Shown: positions 30,324 through 41,077 of the stretch, piece by piece | Layout of the letters: every line of letters begins with the position of its first letter | How positions within the stretch are numbered: the first letter of the stretch is position 1 | Assembly (NCBI GenBank): GCA_949825025.1 | Contig: OX463784.1 | Location: 17,984,124-18,048,123, forward strand | Source of the DNA: Siphlonurus alternatus | Taxonomy: Eukaryota > Arthropoda > Insecta > Ephemeroptera > Siphlonuridae | Reading direction: 5' to 3' | Length of the DNA: 64,000 nucleotides | Translations under genes and position numbers: made by a program | Notes under the pieces: generated by a model | The model's database searches: none | Told to the model about the DNA's origin: nothing | Seen by the model: the letters and a program-made list of their open reading frames with translations, nothing else

Positions 30324-31172
30324 TATAATAACAACATCGATATAATAGAGGCTTCAAGTGCTCACCCCCCCCCCCCCCCCCCCCCGGTGGGAAAATTTTC
30401 TCCATAAGCCTTCATGATAGAAAATTTGAATTTTTTCTTCCTAACTATAAACGCAATCAATTTGAAAACATCTCCTACCCTATCATTTAGGGATCTTCTG
30501 ATAATGAATCAAGAGCCTATTTTCCTCTAAAAAATTTCTTTAATGTAAAAAAAAAAAAATCGAGTTTTTTTTTACATATAATTATATAGGCTTAGATAGG
30601 ACGGTGAGAACACCGCAAAATCAGCTATTGTTGAAGACATGTGTCAGTAATGTAATACGAAGTGATATAACTTCATTTAGATACATACAAATGGGACAAA
30701 CGTGTTGCTGACTACAAAAACGTGTTGGTCGATCATGAAACTTTCTCGTTATCATTTTTTTTCTCTTTATCGTTTTTCATCAATCAAGTTCACTTTCACG
30801 ATCAACAACAAGAAAAAAAATCGTTTAAGACACTATTATTTGCATATATAGACATGATAATGGGTGTTTTACAAAAGAGGCATGGTAAATATTAATTATA
30901 AAAATAATCATTTCGTTATAAGTAACTGTTTAGATTGATAATTTATAAAAGACACTGCCAGATTTAAAATAAGATATAGTGTTCCGAGATTTGTGTTATT
31001 ATGAGAAAGATATTATAGCATTAATAGCTCTTATCAAGGGAGTATCATTTTATTTTCTTGTAATTCTATTTAACAATTAAGCTAATTTAGTTCGTACCCA
31101 AGGAAAATGTTTTTCACCTCTCAAAGAAAAAAAAAAAAAAAATACAAAAATGTTCAAGGAAATGTGTGCAAT

Positions 31173-31315
31173 GGACAATCTAATTATATATTTTTATTGC
31201 ATAAAAGAATGAAGGGTTATATTAAAATGTGTTACTCCGAATTTTTTACACTTTTCTGAGTTAAGAAATTATTTTTAAACAATAATTGAAAGTGCAGCAA
31301 CGCCCCCTGGAAACA
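31173..31315. mobile_element. Half copy of the AT-bounded foldback MITE
   Basis: Begins GGACAATCTAATTAT after AT (31171-31172), continues with the left-arm motifs TTTTTATTGCATAAAAGAATGA and AACAATAATTGAAAGTGC, and breaks off near GCCCCCTGG. No right arm. Confidence 0.65.
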
Positions 31316-31503
31316 TTATTTTGGCGATCGTTTAATAGTGCATGGTAGTAATGGTTGTTCGTTACCTAATATTGATAAATGGTATAATTTAATACTTAAT
31401 TTAATGCTTTTGAATGGACATAAAAGTGGCTATTTAAAAGAAATTGTAGCCCCAACCCAAAGTTTTTAGTACAATATAAATTTAATACTCAATTTACTGA
31501 AAT

Positions 31504-31805
31504 GGACGACCTCATGAAATTTTTTACTGCACATTTTTTGGATAGAGGACCTCGGGTTATGTATTATAAAAATTTTTTCGGGTTGTTTTGAACCCTCACA
31601 ATCAAGCAGGGAGATAATGCTATGACGTCATATTCGACTTTTCCCTATACTTGTGTGTTAAATATTTGCATGAATATGACTTCACAGCGTTTTGCAGCAA
31701 GGTTTTAATGATGTTGGATGGTTATAAAAAAATCTGAAAAAATGTTGAAAATATATAACTGGAAGTCTTGTATTGAAATATGGATTTTAAAAATTCATTA
31801 AGTCC
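31504..31805. mobile_element. Foldback element with TGACGTCA core
   Basis: A 302-bp diverged inverted-repeat element. The left end GGACGACCTCATG follows AT; the right end ...TTAAGTCC precedes AT (31806-31807). Inner arms pair weakly (GAGGACCTCGGGTTATGTAT against ATATATAACTGGAAGTCTTG). The centre has CTATGACGTCATATTC and, later, GACTTCACAGCGTTTTGCAGC, shared with 43236-43538. Confidence 0.65.
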
Positions 31806-31871
31806 ATTTCATAACAAATTTTAGTACTAAATATTTCTAGGCTAAAATCTATGCTACTTTTTTGTGTGAAT

Positions 31872-32186
31872 GGAGTATTGTCCTCAATTTTTTTTATTGC
31901 AGAAATGGATAGAGGGTGCAAAGTTATGCTACCCTGATTTTTTTCAGATTTTTTAGAGCCCGGGAACTATTTTTAAAAATTTATTGAAAGTTCTTTTTGT
32001 GACGTCACGAGACGCCGCTCTTTAAGAAAAAGATAGGACTTGACGCCGCGTGACGTCACAAATAGGACTTTCAATAATTTTTTAAAAATACTTCCCGGGC
32101 TCTAAAAAATCGGAAAAAAATCAGGGTAGCATAACTTTTCACTCTCTATCCATTTCTGCAATAAAAAAAATTGAGGACAATACTCC
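31872..32186. mobile_element. Foldback MITE, GGAGTATTGTCC subfamily
   Basis: A 315-bp near-perfect palindrome. It starts GGAGTATTGTCCTCAA and ends TTGAGGACAATACTCC, with AT on both sides (31870-31871 and 32187-32188). Arms of about 140 bp contain TTATTGCAGAAATGGATAGA and its complement. The centre carries two GTGACGTCAC palindromes around a short spacer. Related to the degenerate copy at 6453-6761. Confidence 0.88.
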
Positions 32187-32189
32187 ATT

Positions 32190-33415
32190 GTCGCTGTAAT
32201 ATTTATAAGTTATAATAAGAGTGGATATTGATTATGATATTTTTAGACGTAGAAATGTGATTAAAATATAGAATGAATATAATCAAACATTGTCATTGTT
32301 ATCTCTCACAATCGCCATTCATGAATATTAGAGCTAAAGAATGCAAAAAGTTATAGATAATGCAAATATTAACCCAAGTAATTTTTTAGCTCAATAGTCT
32401 ATATATAGAATGTAGATGAAGCAACGTTTTTGTGTTTGACTTGCAAATAATACGTCCCCACTTCGTGCAATCAAAACTTTATCTCGTGTAAGATAGCTTC
32501 CAAATCGAACTTTTCAATGCATCGATAAATGAAGGAAAACAAGAAATAAAAAAGATTCTATAAATAATTGAACCTTAATTTTTAATAACACATCTAAAAG
32601 CAGTAAGATAGTTTTGAGAAAATAAAATAAACATTTTCTTATTTTATTACCTTTGACCTTTAAAGCTTTAATCAATATTTTATTGATTTAATTTAAAAAT
32701 AAATTAACGTTGCTTCTTCTTTTACAAAATTATATTTATTAATGAATCTTATATAACGATAATTTGAATAAAATTCTTTGCTCCTATATAATAACTTGCT
32801 TTATGATAATCATTATTAATTGCGTATAATCCATTTATAAAATTACCCCCGTTTTGGTATTAATTTATTTGTGTATATTATTATTTGATTGTAAATACAA
32901 CTCTGGGCTGCACGAACGTTACTCCTAGCTTATGATTGTTGTCGCACTGCCTGCGAAGGCGTGGTGAATATTTTTGGAATGGCTTCACTAAATGTTTTTT
33001 TTTTACCTTCCCCAACATTACAAATTTACATATATTTACCTCATTTAACTATAACCATAGCAAACGATAAAGTTCATGTTATACTCAGAGAACGGTATAA
33101 ACTCTTAAAAAATCAAATAGAATAAGAAACGACTACAAAAATGTACACCCAGGAGTTGCTTACCAATTAAGATATGTACACTTGAAGTATTGATTTTTGT
33201 TCACTTGAACTTTTTTGTGTACAACGCCATAGCTTGGAAGAAGTTGCGCAATGAGACCGCAGTTCACACACACACACATTTGAGATCTCAGCACGTTCGA
33301 TGGTACAGTTATATCTCTCCAGTAACACCACAGCAAACTAACTGAATTATACAGTCTGCGTCAAACGTTATAAAAGATAGATACAAATTGAAAGTTGCAA
33401 AATATTGACTAATAT
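32190..33415. other. AT-rich stretch without recognisable genes
   Basis: A mildly GC-richer patch at about 32905-32985 has no ORF of note. No splice-bounded coding sequence was seen. Confidence 0.5.
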
Positions 33416-33417
33416 TA

Positions 33418-33634
33418 CAGTCAAATTAATTCGATACTCTTTCCGGAAGTAATCGGAAGCGTGAAGTTTGCAGCTCTTCTGTTTGTAATTCAGTTTTGAA
33501 ACTTTACAGAGTGATTTTAATTAAGTAGAAGTACTGACCTATGTGTGAAATTGTAACGCTGGAATACGAATAGGAGGATTAGAAACCTTACATTTCCGGC
33601 TACTTCCGGGGGGAATCGCATGTAAATTTGACTG
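33418..33634. mobile_element. Tc1/mariner-like MITE, TA-bounded
   Basis: A 217-bp element with termini CAGTCAAATT... and ...AATTTGACTG, flanked by TA on both sides (33416-33417 and 33635-33636). A second inverted block inside the termini reads CCGGAAGTAATCGGAA on the left and TTCCGGCTACTTCCGG on the right. CAGT termini with TA target sites are characteristic of Tc1/mariner elements. Non-coding. Confidence 0.8.
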
Positions 33635-33639
33635 TATGT

Positions 33640-34775
33640 CTTTACAGAATGTTTAAGATGCAGATGTTTAAAGAGAAATCCTCTTTGATTAAAATTTGTA
33701 CTAGATATAGTATAATTAAATTAAAATTTAATAATATTAATATTTTAATTTTGATATTTTACCTATAAATCTGTACTTTTTATTTTATGGAATTAAAAAA
33801 TAAAATGAATTTATTAAAAATGCCACTTTCGTTGATAGATATTATAATTCCATTCAAAATTCTAGCTTTACTTCATGGGCATATAATGTCATATCATATA
33901 ATTATCATAAATACACATAAAGAGAAAAAGACCCCAAATCTAAATATAAAGTTCATTATTAAGTCCACAAAATAATATTTCTATTTACATGCTGTTCAGA
34001 GGATGAAAAATCGATATTCTCTGCAAAATAAAACTTTAATTATAAAATACACGAGTATGTATTGTATACATCGGGTGAAAATAAGAATTTTCTTTGAAGA
34101 CTTTTGACTTTTATAGGTCAATGCTTGTTCTCCGACCCCTATCAATTTTCATGCTATTGTTGCTTAATTTGACCATTGAAGCCGGATGCTTTGGAAAGTA
34201 TTTTTTTGTACAAAGTATTTAAAAAATTGAGTAAAAAAATAAAATAATAATAAATAAAATTGATTGTGCATACTAACAATAATAATTATATGACCATTTC
34301 TTAGCGAAACCCCATTTGCGTTAAGTTCTAAGAATTTTAGAAATTTCATAGAAAAAAAATCACACATTCGAGGCAATTCAACAGTATAGATAAAATATAA
34401 TATAAAGTAAAATAAAACAATATATCCTCATTAAGTTCCTGTTCTATAATTTTAATATTGACGTACTTTAAAGTTAAAAATAAAACGTAATAAATTAAAA
34501 ACCTATAGCTATATTATATTCCCCCACGTACTGATATGTATCAATTTTTATATAAATCCGTATAAATTAACATATAATAAATAAAGTCCTAACATAACTT
34601 GAATTGTTTTGCGTCACTAAAAAAGTAGGGGAAGAAAGATAGGGGAAGTTTAGATATATAAAAAAAAGTTTTACCCTCCTCAACAAGTACAGTGGCAGAT
34701 CAATGAAGTTAGCAGCAATGCGGCAGCAGCAAGCAAGCGGTCCTGGCTAGAGTATTGATTTTATATGGAGAGTGG
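33640..34775. other. AT-rich upstream region of the first TipE-like gene
   Basis: No ORF of note. From about 34680 composition shifts to GC-richer sequence with GCAGCA-type repeats (34712-34735) leading to the putative promoter. Confidence 0.5.
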
Positions 34776-34779
34776 GGTA

Positions 34780-34787
34780 TGACGTCA
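34780..34787. promoter_or_regulatory. Full palindromic CRE (TGACGTCA)
   Basis: A perfect CREB/ATF-type octamer about 86 bp upstream of the putative TATA box at 34873 and about 570 bp upstream of the start codon of the first TipE-like gene. The distance is typical for a functional CRE, but the same octamer recurs in nearby foldback elements and in the satellite, so function is inferred only from position. Confidence 0.45.
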
Positions 34788-34872
34788 TCAGAGACACCTA
34801 GCGGTAAAAACCGTCTCTATTCAGTATAGGTCAGGCTGAGCAAAGTGTGGCATTCTAGTCTAAGATTGTGTC

Positions 34873-34880
34873 TATATAAA
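34873..34880 (+). promoter_or_regulatory. Putative TATA box of the first TipE-like gene
   Basis: TATATAAA inside the least AT-rich patch upstream of the gene predicts initiation near 34903 and a 5' UTR of about 450 nt. TATA-like strings are frequent in AT-rich DNA; support comes from the local GC rise, the CRE upstream and the orientation. Confidence 0.4.
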
Positions 34881-35352
34881 AATACTGCAAGATGAAGTGA
34901 AGTGATGTGCTTCAAGCAAGATGCTACGAAATATAAACTATAATAAGTGTATCTAACTTTTAAAATAATTTCACATACACGGCTCACGAATAATTAATAT
35001 TTTATTATTATTTTTATTAGGAACTATAGTAATATTGATGTATAATTGTTATAATCAATAATTCCACTAGATTTTTAATAGTTTACCGTCCTATATTTAG
35101 TATTTAAAAATTATATTTAATAATAATTTAGTGATAAAATAGGTTAAATAATAATATCGATTTTTATTATATATAGGACAAAAACTTTAAGTGTTTATTG
35201 AATAATTTGCTCCATATAAAAACGAAGCAATAACTAAAAAAAACATTCCATTTATTCTGACAATAATTTTCAAAAAATATTGAGTCTGGAACTTGATTTA
35301 CAAATTAGTAATGTTATAAAAAAATATTATTGATATACAATAATTATTAATC

Positions 35353-36783
35353 ATGGGGAAGAAAACAGCACCTGAAGATTTGGTAATACCACCACAAGAT
35401 GGTAGAATATGTGGTACAATATGTGTTTGTCAACTCACTGCAGTCCTCAGTACTGTGGCTCTCGTATACTTGACAGTAGCCATCTATATGCCTGCTACAA
35501 GGGCATTTAAATCTGGAATGAGCGAAACACCAGTCATGTGTACCACAACACGATCCTTACAACGAGAAACTTGTGACTGGATATCTTGTGGAGAATGGTG
35601 CTTAAGTAAAAGTACAGGAGCATGTACACAAATTCATGTAAATTTACGACGAAATGGATCTGATTTAATATTTTATAATTGTAGTAATGCTGCAAATAAA
35701 ACATGTTATGGTATAGATCAAGAACATGCTAAAAAATCAAGATGTATTGCTGATGATTGTAAAAATTTAACTGGAACATTTAATTGTACTATGGGTACAT
35801 GTATTAATATTACAGATGCATTTGAATGTGTATTTACTGAAACGGAAGCACCATTAAAATGTTCTGGTAGAAGAGGTAAAATAACATGTATTGATATGGA
35901 TGGATTACATGATTGTAATAGAGGTACATGTGCTAAAATAAAAACACCTTATAATTGTGACAGAAGGTGTGTTGACATACCAACAAGGAACAAAAACGTA
36001 ATACTTCTTAGTGGCGACAAGGTTTACCTCTCTCAATGTCTAAAAGCAGTTGCTATAGAAGACGAAGGGGAAGAAGAAATATATTCTTGGGAAAAAGATG
36101 AAGGAGGCGATGATTCTTACGTTTTAATGACGTCATGTTACCATATTCAAAATACAACACGTGGAATTGAAGCTGGAGATTGTATTAATGGAAGTTTAGT
36201 ACCTAAAAATGCATTAACAGATCTAACAAATTTTACATATTTACTTGGATTAAGTGTACAAGGAGCTGTTGAAAAACCATTAGATAAAACTGGACGTGTT
36301 GCACCATTAGAAATGGATTTAATAATTGCAAATGAAAGTAGTCTACAAATTAATTTAGAAGGTTGTGTTAATTCATTACAAGATGAATGTGCAAGCTTTT
36401 TACGTGAATTTGGTAAAGATGGTACTGATCATAATGCTAGAGCCAGATTTCCATGTTTCTACGCTGATTCAAATACTGGACTTGCAATTACAAGATTCGA
36501 CCTTGAGACAACATATAGAGAGTTCTTACTTGCAGCTATTGTACCATCTGTCTTGTTCGTGGTATCTTGCTCCGTGTTGGTGACTTGTCAGAAGTCAGTA
36601 GAGGTCGGGGATGACGCTAAGATGAGATTCAAAGGATGTGGAGCGGCCAACAAGAAGAAGAGTGAGGTCGAAGAGATTCCTCCAATACAAGATGAGATGG
36701 CGGGGGCTGCAGGGGGAGAGGGGCTCAGGGAGGAAGAAGAAGAGGAGGAAGGGGCAGTCGGAGGAGTAGCCATAGCACTCTGA
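35353..36783 (+). CDS. TipE/TEH-family sodium channel auxiliary subunit, single coding exon
   Basis: 476 aa in one uninterrupted exon from ATG to TGA. TipE-family proteins are two-pass plasma-membrane subunits that raise expression and tune gating of the arthropod Para voltage-gated sodium channel. Seen here: a short cytoplasmic N terminus, TM1 at about residues 21-46, a long extracellular loop (about 50-388) rich in Cys and N-glycosylation sequons (including N101, N138, N152, N279, N293 and N327), TM2 at about 390-412, and a cytoplasmic tail ending in an acidic stretch (460-466) and GGVAIAL. The loop begins with the family signature CDWISCGEWCLSKSTGACTQ (74-93) and contains FPCFY (366-370) shortly before TM2. 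A Cys-rich insert at about 118-206 with repeated GTC motifs makes it longer than minimal family members and nearer to fly TipE in size. Within-family orthology is not assigned. Third-codon-position composition changes sharply along the exon (see findings). Confidence 0.93.
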   Translation: MGKKTAPEDLVIPPQDGRICGTICVCQLTAVLSTVALVYLTVAIYMPATRAFKSGMSETPVMCTTTRSLQRETCDWISCGEWCLSKSTGACTQIHVNLRRNGSDLIFYNCSNAANKTCYGIDQEHAKKSRCIADDCKNLTGTFNCTMGTCINITDAFECVFTETEAPLKCSGRRGKITCIDMDGLHDCNRGTCAKIKTPYNCDRRCVDIPTRNKNVILLSGDKVYLSQCLKAVAIEDEGEEEIYSWEKDEGGDDSYVLMTSCYHIQNTTRGIEAGDCINGSLVPKNALTDLTNFTYLLGLSVQGAVEKPLDKTGRVAPLEMDLIIANESSLQINLEGCVNSLQDECASFLREFGKDGTDHNARARFPCFYADSNTGLAITRFDLETTYREFLLAAIVPSVLFVVSCSVLVTCQKSVEVGDDAKMRFKGCGAANKKKSEVEEIPPIQDEMAGAAGGEGLREEEEEEEGAVGGVAIAL

Positions 36784-36784
36784 G

Positions 36785-38030
36785 ATCCGTCGCGTAAGAT
36801 ATATTTTTATTATAATCTAGTCTGGATATTTTTTATTACATTATAATGACAAGTAATTCGTACTAACAAGGGATAAATCATTGCTTATAAGGTCTCATTT
36901 TTCTATATTTAAGAACTGCAAAGAAATCAAATAATTAAAAATAAATAAGTAAAGATAAATTTCCTAAATATAAAAATAACAATGATTTAATATTTAATTA
37001 AATAAAATACTGCATGTTTATTAATAAACTGATACAAATGCAATAGATTTTTACCTTTTCAATACTTAGATTACACCCGGATATTATGTAATTTTCAATT
37101 CCATTTACAATATGAGACAATTAAGAAAGAAAGTCAGAAAAACTCAATTTTCAGTAGTAATCTAATATTTGTATTTCAAATTGCGCCTTATTACGAGAAA
37201 GCAGTTAACTCCTGTAGCTTTCTTCGTAATAATGTAACTTAATTAACTTCATTAATGCTTGTAATATTTTAAACCCACCCCATATGTTTACATAAGAGAG
37301 TTTAATCACTTTAAAGGTCTATCGTTTTAAGTACCATCAGTATAGTAAGTACTTTGAGATCCATCGCATAAGATAAAGCCCATTGTTATACAATGTATTG
37401 TCTTCGAGTACTTGTAAGATAGGCTATAAAACACTTTATAACATCCTTAGAATCGACTGTGTTCCTCAAGACATCAAATTTGAGATCATTTAGTTTCCAA
37501 TAAAGTCATTGCCTTGAATGAATTATAATGTACTGAATTAATTACTCTAATTCATTTTAATAGATGAATGAACATTTCGATCATACATTCTTAAAGATCC
37601 GTAGTACTACAACTTTATATAAGTAATAGCTAAGTTTTTCTCTTAAAGGAAGCTAAAATAAGACTTGAACCAAAAAAACATTTAAATAAATAATTTTGTT
37701 TTGAGTTTTCAACTTTTTAGTATTTATATAGGACAATATCAAATATTTGCAAATAATAAATAATAGTTATGTTTATAAAAAATTACACGTGGCATTTATA
37801 AACGAAGTTAATTCAATTTTCTTATTCTTATACTATATATTATTTTCTTTAACATAATTATATAAAATAAACAATTAAATCGCGCAAAATCGTCATTAAA
37901 TTACTGAAAGAAAATATGTTTTTATCGTGTTTTTTTTACTACAATGATAAATTTATAAAGCAACAAATCAAATTTTAGCACAATTAGTCACGATTATGCA
38001 TGAATAAATTGCATAGAAATTACAAAAATC
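36785..38030. other. 3' flank of the first TipE-like gene
   Basis: AT-rich with no further exon. Possible polyadenylation signal AATAAA at 36940-36945. A short near-repeat of the sequence around the stop codon (GAGATCCGTCGCGTAAGATA at 36781) recurs at about 37354-37373 as GAGATCCATCGCATAAGATA. Confidence 0.5.
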
Positions 38031-38039
38031 TCGTCTAGC

Positions 38040-38160
38040 TGCCGCCTGCAAGAATTGAAGGGTATGCAATTCCGCGCACACTCATGTTAGCTTGGTTGCG
38101 TAACCTGCCAGGGGTTCAAGCCACAGAGACCGTAACAATGCGCTAAGCTGGGGTGCTTTG
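38040..38160 (-). mobile_element. tRNA-like SINE
   Basis: On the - strand: CAGCTTAGCGCATTGTTACG (A-box-like) followed by GGCTTGAACCCCTGGCAGG (B-box-like), then a tail shared with 19178-19255. Pol III box order and spacing fit a degenerate tRNA-derived SINE. It lacks a usable cloverleaf, so it is not a tRNA gene. Confidence 0.5.
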
Positions 38161-38434
38161 TAAACATTTACCCTTAAGCAATAGAGAAAATACGATTATA
38201 AAATATAAATAACGTATAGGACATAGTAGTCACATTAATGCTAAATCAATATCATACGTCATGCTGTAAGTGTCAACTAAAACGAATTGAGCACTGAAAT
38301 ACAATTAGTGTTTTTTTCCCCCTATGCTACATGAAATAACATTGTTATACATTTCTTTGTATGTTATTTTATAATATAATGACGTTTCATTCTCTAATAG
38401 TAATTACGACGGCCGGTAAGAAGAAAACATTTTA

Positions 38435-38640
38435 GGTGGATTTTCATGGGCGATTTCCAGCCTGCAACGCGACGCGAATAAAGCACACTTGCTGTAGCAT
38501 CCATTGGCGGCCATATTGAGCGATTAAAAAAAAGAGCATCGTAATTAACGCGATTACCGGCGAATTCGCCGCTGCATAGGATTTCGCAGCTTTTACGTCA
38601 AATCGCGCCGCATCGCTTTTGTCGCTCATGAAAATCCACC
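38435..38640. mobile_element. Foldback MITE near TTAA
   Basis: A 206-bp element starting GGTGGATTTTCATGGGCGA and ending TCGCTCATGAAAATCCACC. The right flank is TTAA and the left TTTA, suggesting a mutated TTAA target. Its interior GCACACTTGCTGTAGC and GGCGGCCATATTGAG relate it to 23464-23690. A 74-codon open frame on the - strand is incidental. Confidence 0.75.
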
Positions 38641-38644
38641 TTAA

Positions 38645-40645
38645 GAAAAAAAAAAAATGTTGCGTCAAGAATTAGAATATTTTTTATTTAATAATTTATT
38701 TAATTTAAATATATTTTCTAAAAACATCGTACTGATATTATATATGAAGATCTTGAGCTTAAGTTTTCTCTTCTGGATAATGCCCTTTATATTATATAAA
38801 AATATTTATAAACTCAGATATACTGCTTCAATTGATGAACTTTAAATAAAACATAAACATGAATGTCATCTTTTATAACAAAAAATATACAATTTTCTTG
38901 GGTTATAATCGAACTTTATACTCTTACAGACTGTAACAAACAGCTGGTATAATACAGTAGATATCAGGAAGTTATGATAATCATATTTTATTTACCTATC
39001 GACTATACCATACCGTACAACATTGTTATATAAATCCTTAAGAAAATTTTACAATAAAACCATGTGCGAAGAAGTAATATAAGAGATATTAAGATATATA
39101 GAGACAAGCTGGGATAAAATAAAATCCCTAGAGGCAAGCATGGTAAAGCATACTAACAAGTAAGGCGATATTGTAGACACTCCGCTACTATATAGATCAA
39201 TGTTGCTACAAGAAGCTTGCATGCACGGTTTTATAAGTAGGTAGCAGCAGTGCTAGTGTTGGGATCGATATTTGAACCGTGCATGTTATATAACCTAGCT
39301 AGCATGCAATCTCTATTCGTAGACTATATTTATTAGTGTTGGTTTAATAACATGCATGGTGTGTATACAGAATAAAAGTGTGGGATTTATTAAGGGAGTT
39401 TTCTAATTTAGAGATTATATATAACAGTACGAAATGAAATTTAATTATATTTTAATTAAACTGTTACTTTTTAACAAATTAATTTTAAATTTTAAACAAT
39501 TTTACAGTTGAATTTTTGTTGTTATGGATTAATAAAAACTAATATTTTAAAGACAGCAAACTATATATAAGAAGTTTTATCATGATATATCGACATTTAG
39601 AAATTCCATCAGTTTACAGGCTGTTTTTTTTTTTTTTTTTTTTTTTTAACATTGTAGAATTAAAGCGTCGATTTAATTGAATTTTATTTCAGAAATCATA
39701 ACACTTATACTTATGTAAAACATTAAATATATTTCAAGATATAACGTAAAATGAGTTACCACAAATTTTAAATCTACTGTAACCCCCTTGAAACACACCC
39801 TAAATTAATTTATATAACAATTAATAAACAATAAAACAAAATACGAAAAAAACTGATGCTTTAAAAAAAAAATGCTTCCCTAATATTTTCCCTAATTTTC
39901 TCGATTGTTTTGTTTTCAGGCATTCCCCTCTTATCTGCGGAGTCTCCCACCAACTACGACCCGCCACCCTCTTTGTTGGCCATGGCTCACCTTGGTCAAC
40001 ACCGCCGTTGTTAGGCAACAAAAACAACAATAACAACAACCATTGTTGTAAACTGTTACTATAGCAACAGAACAACAGAGGGTCAATCGCGCGGAGGGGA
40101 ACGCGTTATTTATATTCTCTCATAATATGCTTCTTAAATTAAAACATAATAATGTCACTAAAAAAAAGTCACTGCAGCTTTTTATAATTAATTAATTACT
40201 ACTTTAAAAAAATATGCAGATTTGCTAAAAAAACAAAGCTAAATATTATTAGCACGTTTAATAAAAAGTGCACTGTTTGGACATTCTTAACACTGTGAGG
40301 AACTTTTTTCTATATAAGTGATAGAAATTAAAATTAAGTTTAAAAAAAAATCAAAGTTAATTTATAAATGGTAACTTATTACCATTTTTCATAAACAGAA
40401 AGAACAATATTTTCTCTTTGTGTATTAGTTTTTAATTATTTTTTTATATACAAAACTAATGGCATGATATTAGTTCTACAATAGAAAAAAAATAATTAGT
40501 ATAGTAATTAACTATAATAATAAAAAAAATGGTATGCACAGTATAATGAAACGTTTAAAAATAATGTTAAAATATCCTTAAAATAACCCAATTTTATATA
40601 TATTAAAAAAAAGGTTTATTTTTTTTTTAATATACTCCACCCTTC
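38645..40645. other. Intergenic region between the two TipE-like genes
   Basis: AT-rich with a poly(T) tract at about 39626-39649. A GC-richer patch at about 39915-40110 has an 84-codon - strand frame (39821-40075) of low-complexity hydrophobic sequence that matches nothing I know; repeated CAACAA motifs explain its composition. No gene is called. Confidence 0.45.
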
Positions 40646-40650
40646 CAGTT

Positions 40651-40660
40651 TATATAAAAG
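40651..40660 (+). promoter_or_regulatory. Putative TATA box of the second TipE-like gene
   Basis: TATATAAAAG, followed about 30 bp later by an abrupt change from AT-rich to GC-rich sequence (from about 40681). This fits a TATA-driven start site near 40681 with a 220-nt GC-rich leader. The leader contains no ATG, so 40901 would be the first start codon. Confidence 0.6.
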
Positions 40661-40900
40661 TGCGCAACGTTCCCTATACGGCGGTTTTATACTCCCGCGG
40701 CTAGCACGCCAAGTGCTGCGCCCGCGGGGTCCCTCGGTTCACGTCTTGGTGCCCTTGGAGGGTCTACTTACGAAAGGGTTGGAGAAGATCACGGAGGGTA
40801 CCACGGTCCCCATCAACACGACCATCCTCCAAGAGCACTTAGCACCGAACCTGAGGAAACCGAAGACGACGAAGCAAACGCAGAAGCCGCAGCAGCCGCC

Positions 40901-41077
40901 ATGGGTGCTGTAGGACCAGATGGACTACCAATAGTTTCTATATTAGAAAAAGCTAAATTTTATACTTCATTATGTTTTGGTACTACAGCTATATTAGCAG
41001 TTTTTGCTTTTTTATTTCTTATACCATTTATAGTTGATCCAGCTATTTCAAGTTTAGCAGCTGATTTTGATCCTGAG
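40901..41077 (+). CDS. TipE/TEH-like gene 2, coding exon 1
   Basis: 59 codons: N terminus and TM1, ending DFDPE before donor GTAAGA, phase 0. Strongly A/T-ending codons, in contrast with the GC-rich leader directly upstream and with exons 2-3. Confidence 0.9.

Noticed and set aside
39821..40075. 84-codon - strand frame with a hydrophobic Leu/Phe N terminus, considered as a secreted peptide
   Set aside because: The hydrophobic run derives from CAACAA-type low-complexity sequence; there is no Kozak context or family resemblance.
40713..40913. 66-codon frame overlapping the start of TipE-like gene 2, considered as an upstream ORF
   Set aside because: It begins with GTG and has no ATG anywhere in the leader, so it is not a normal upstream ORF.
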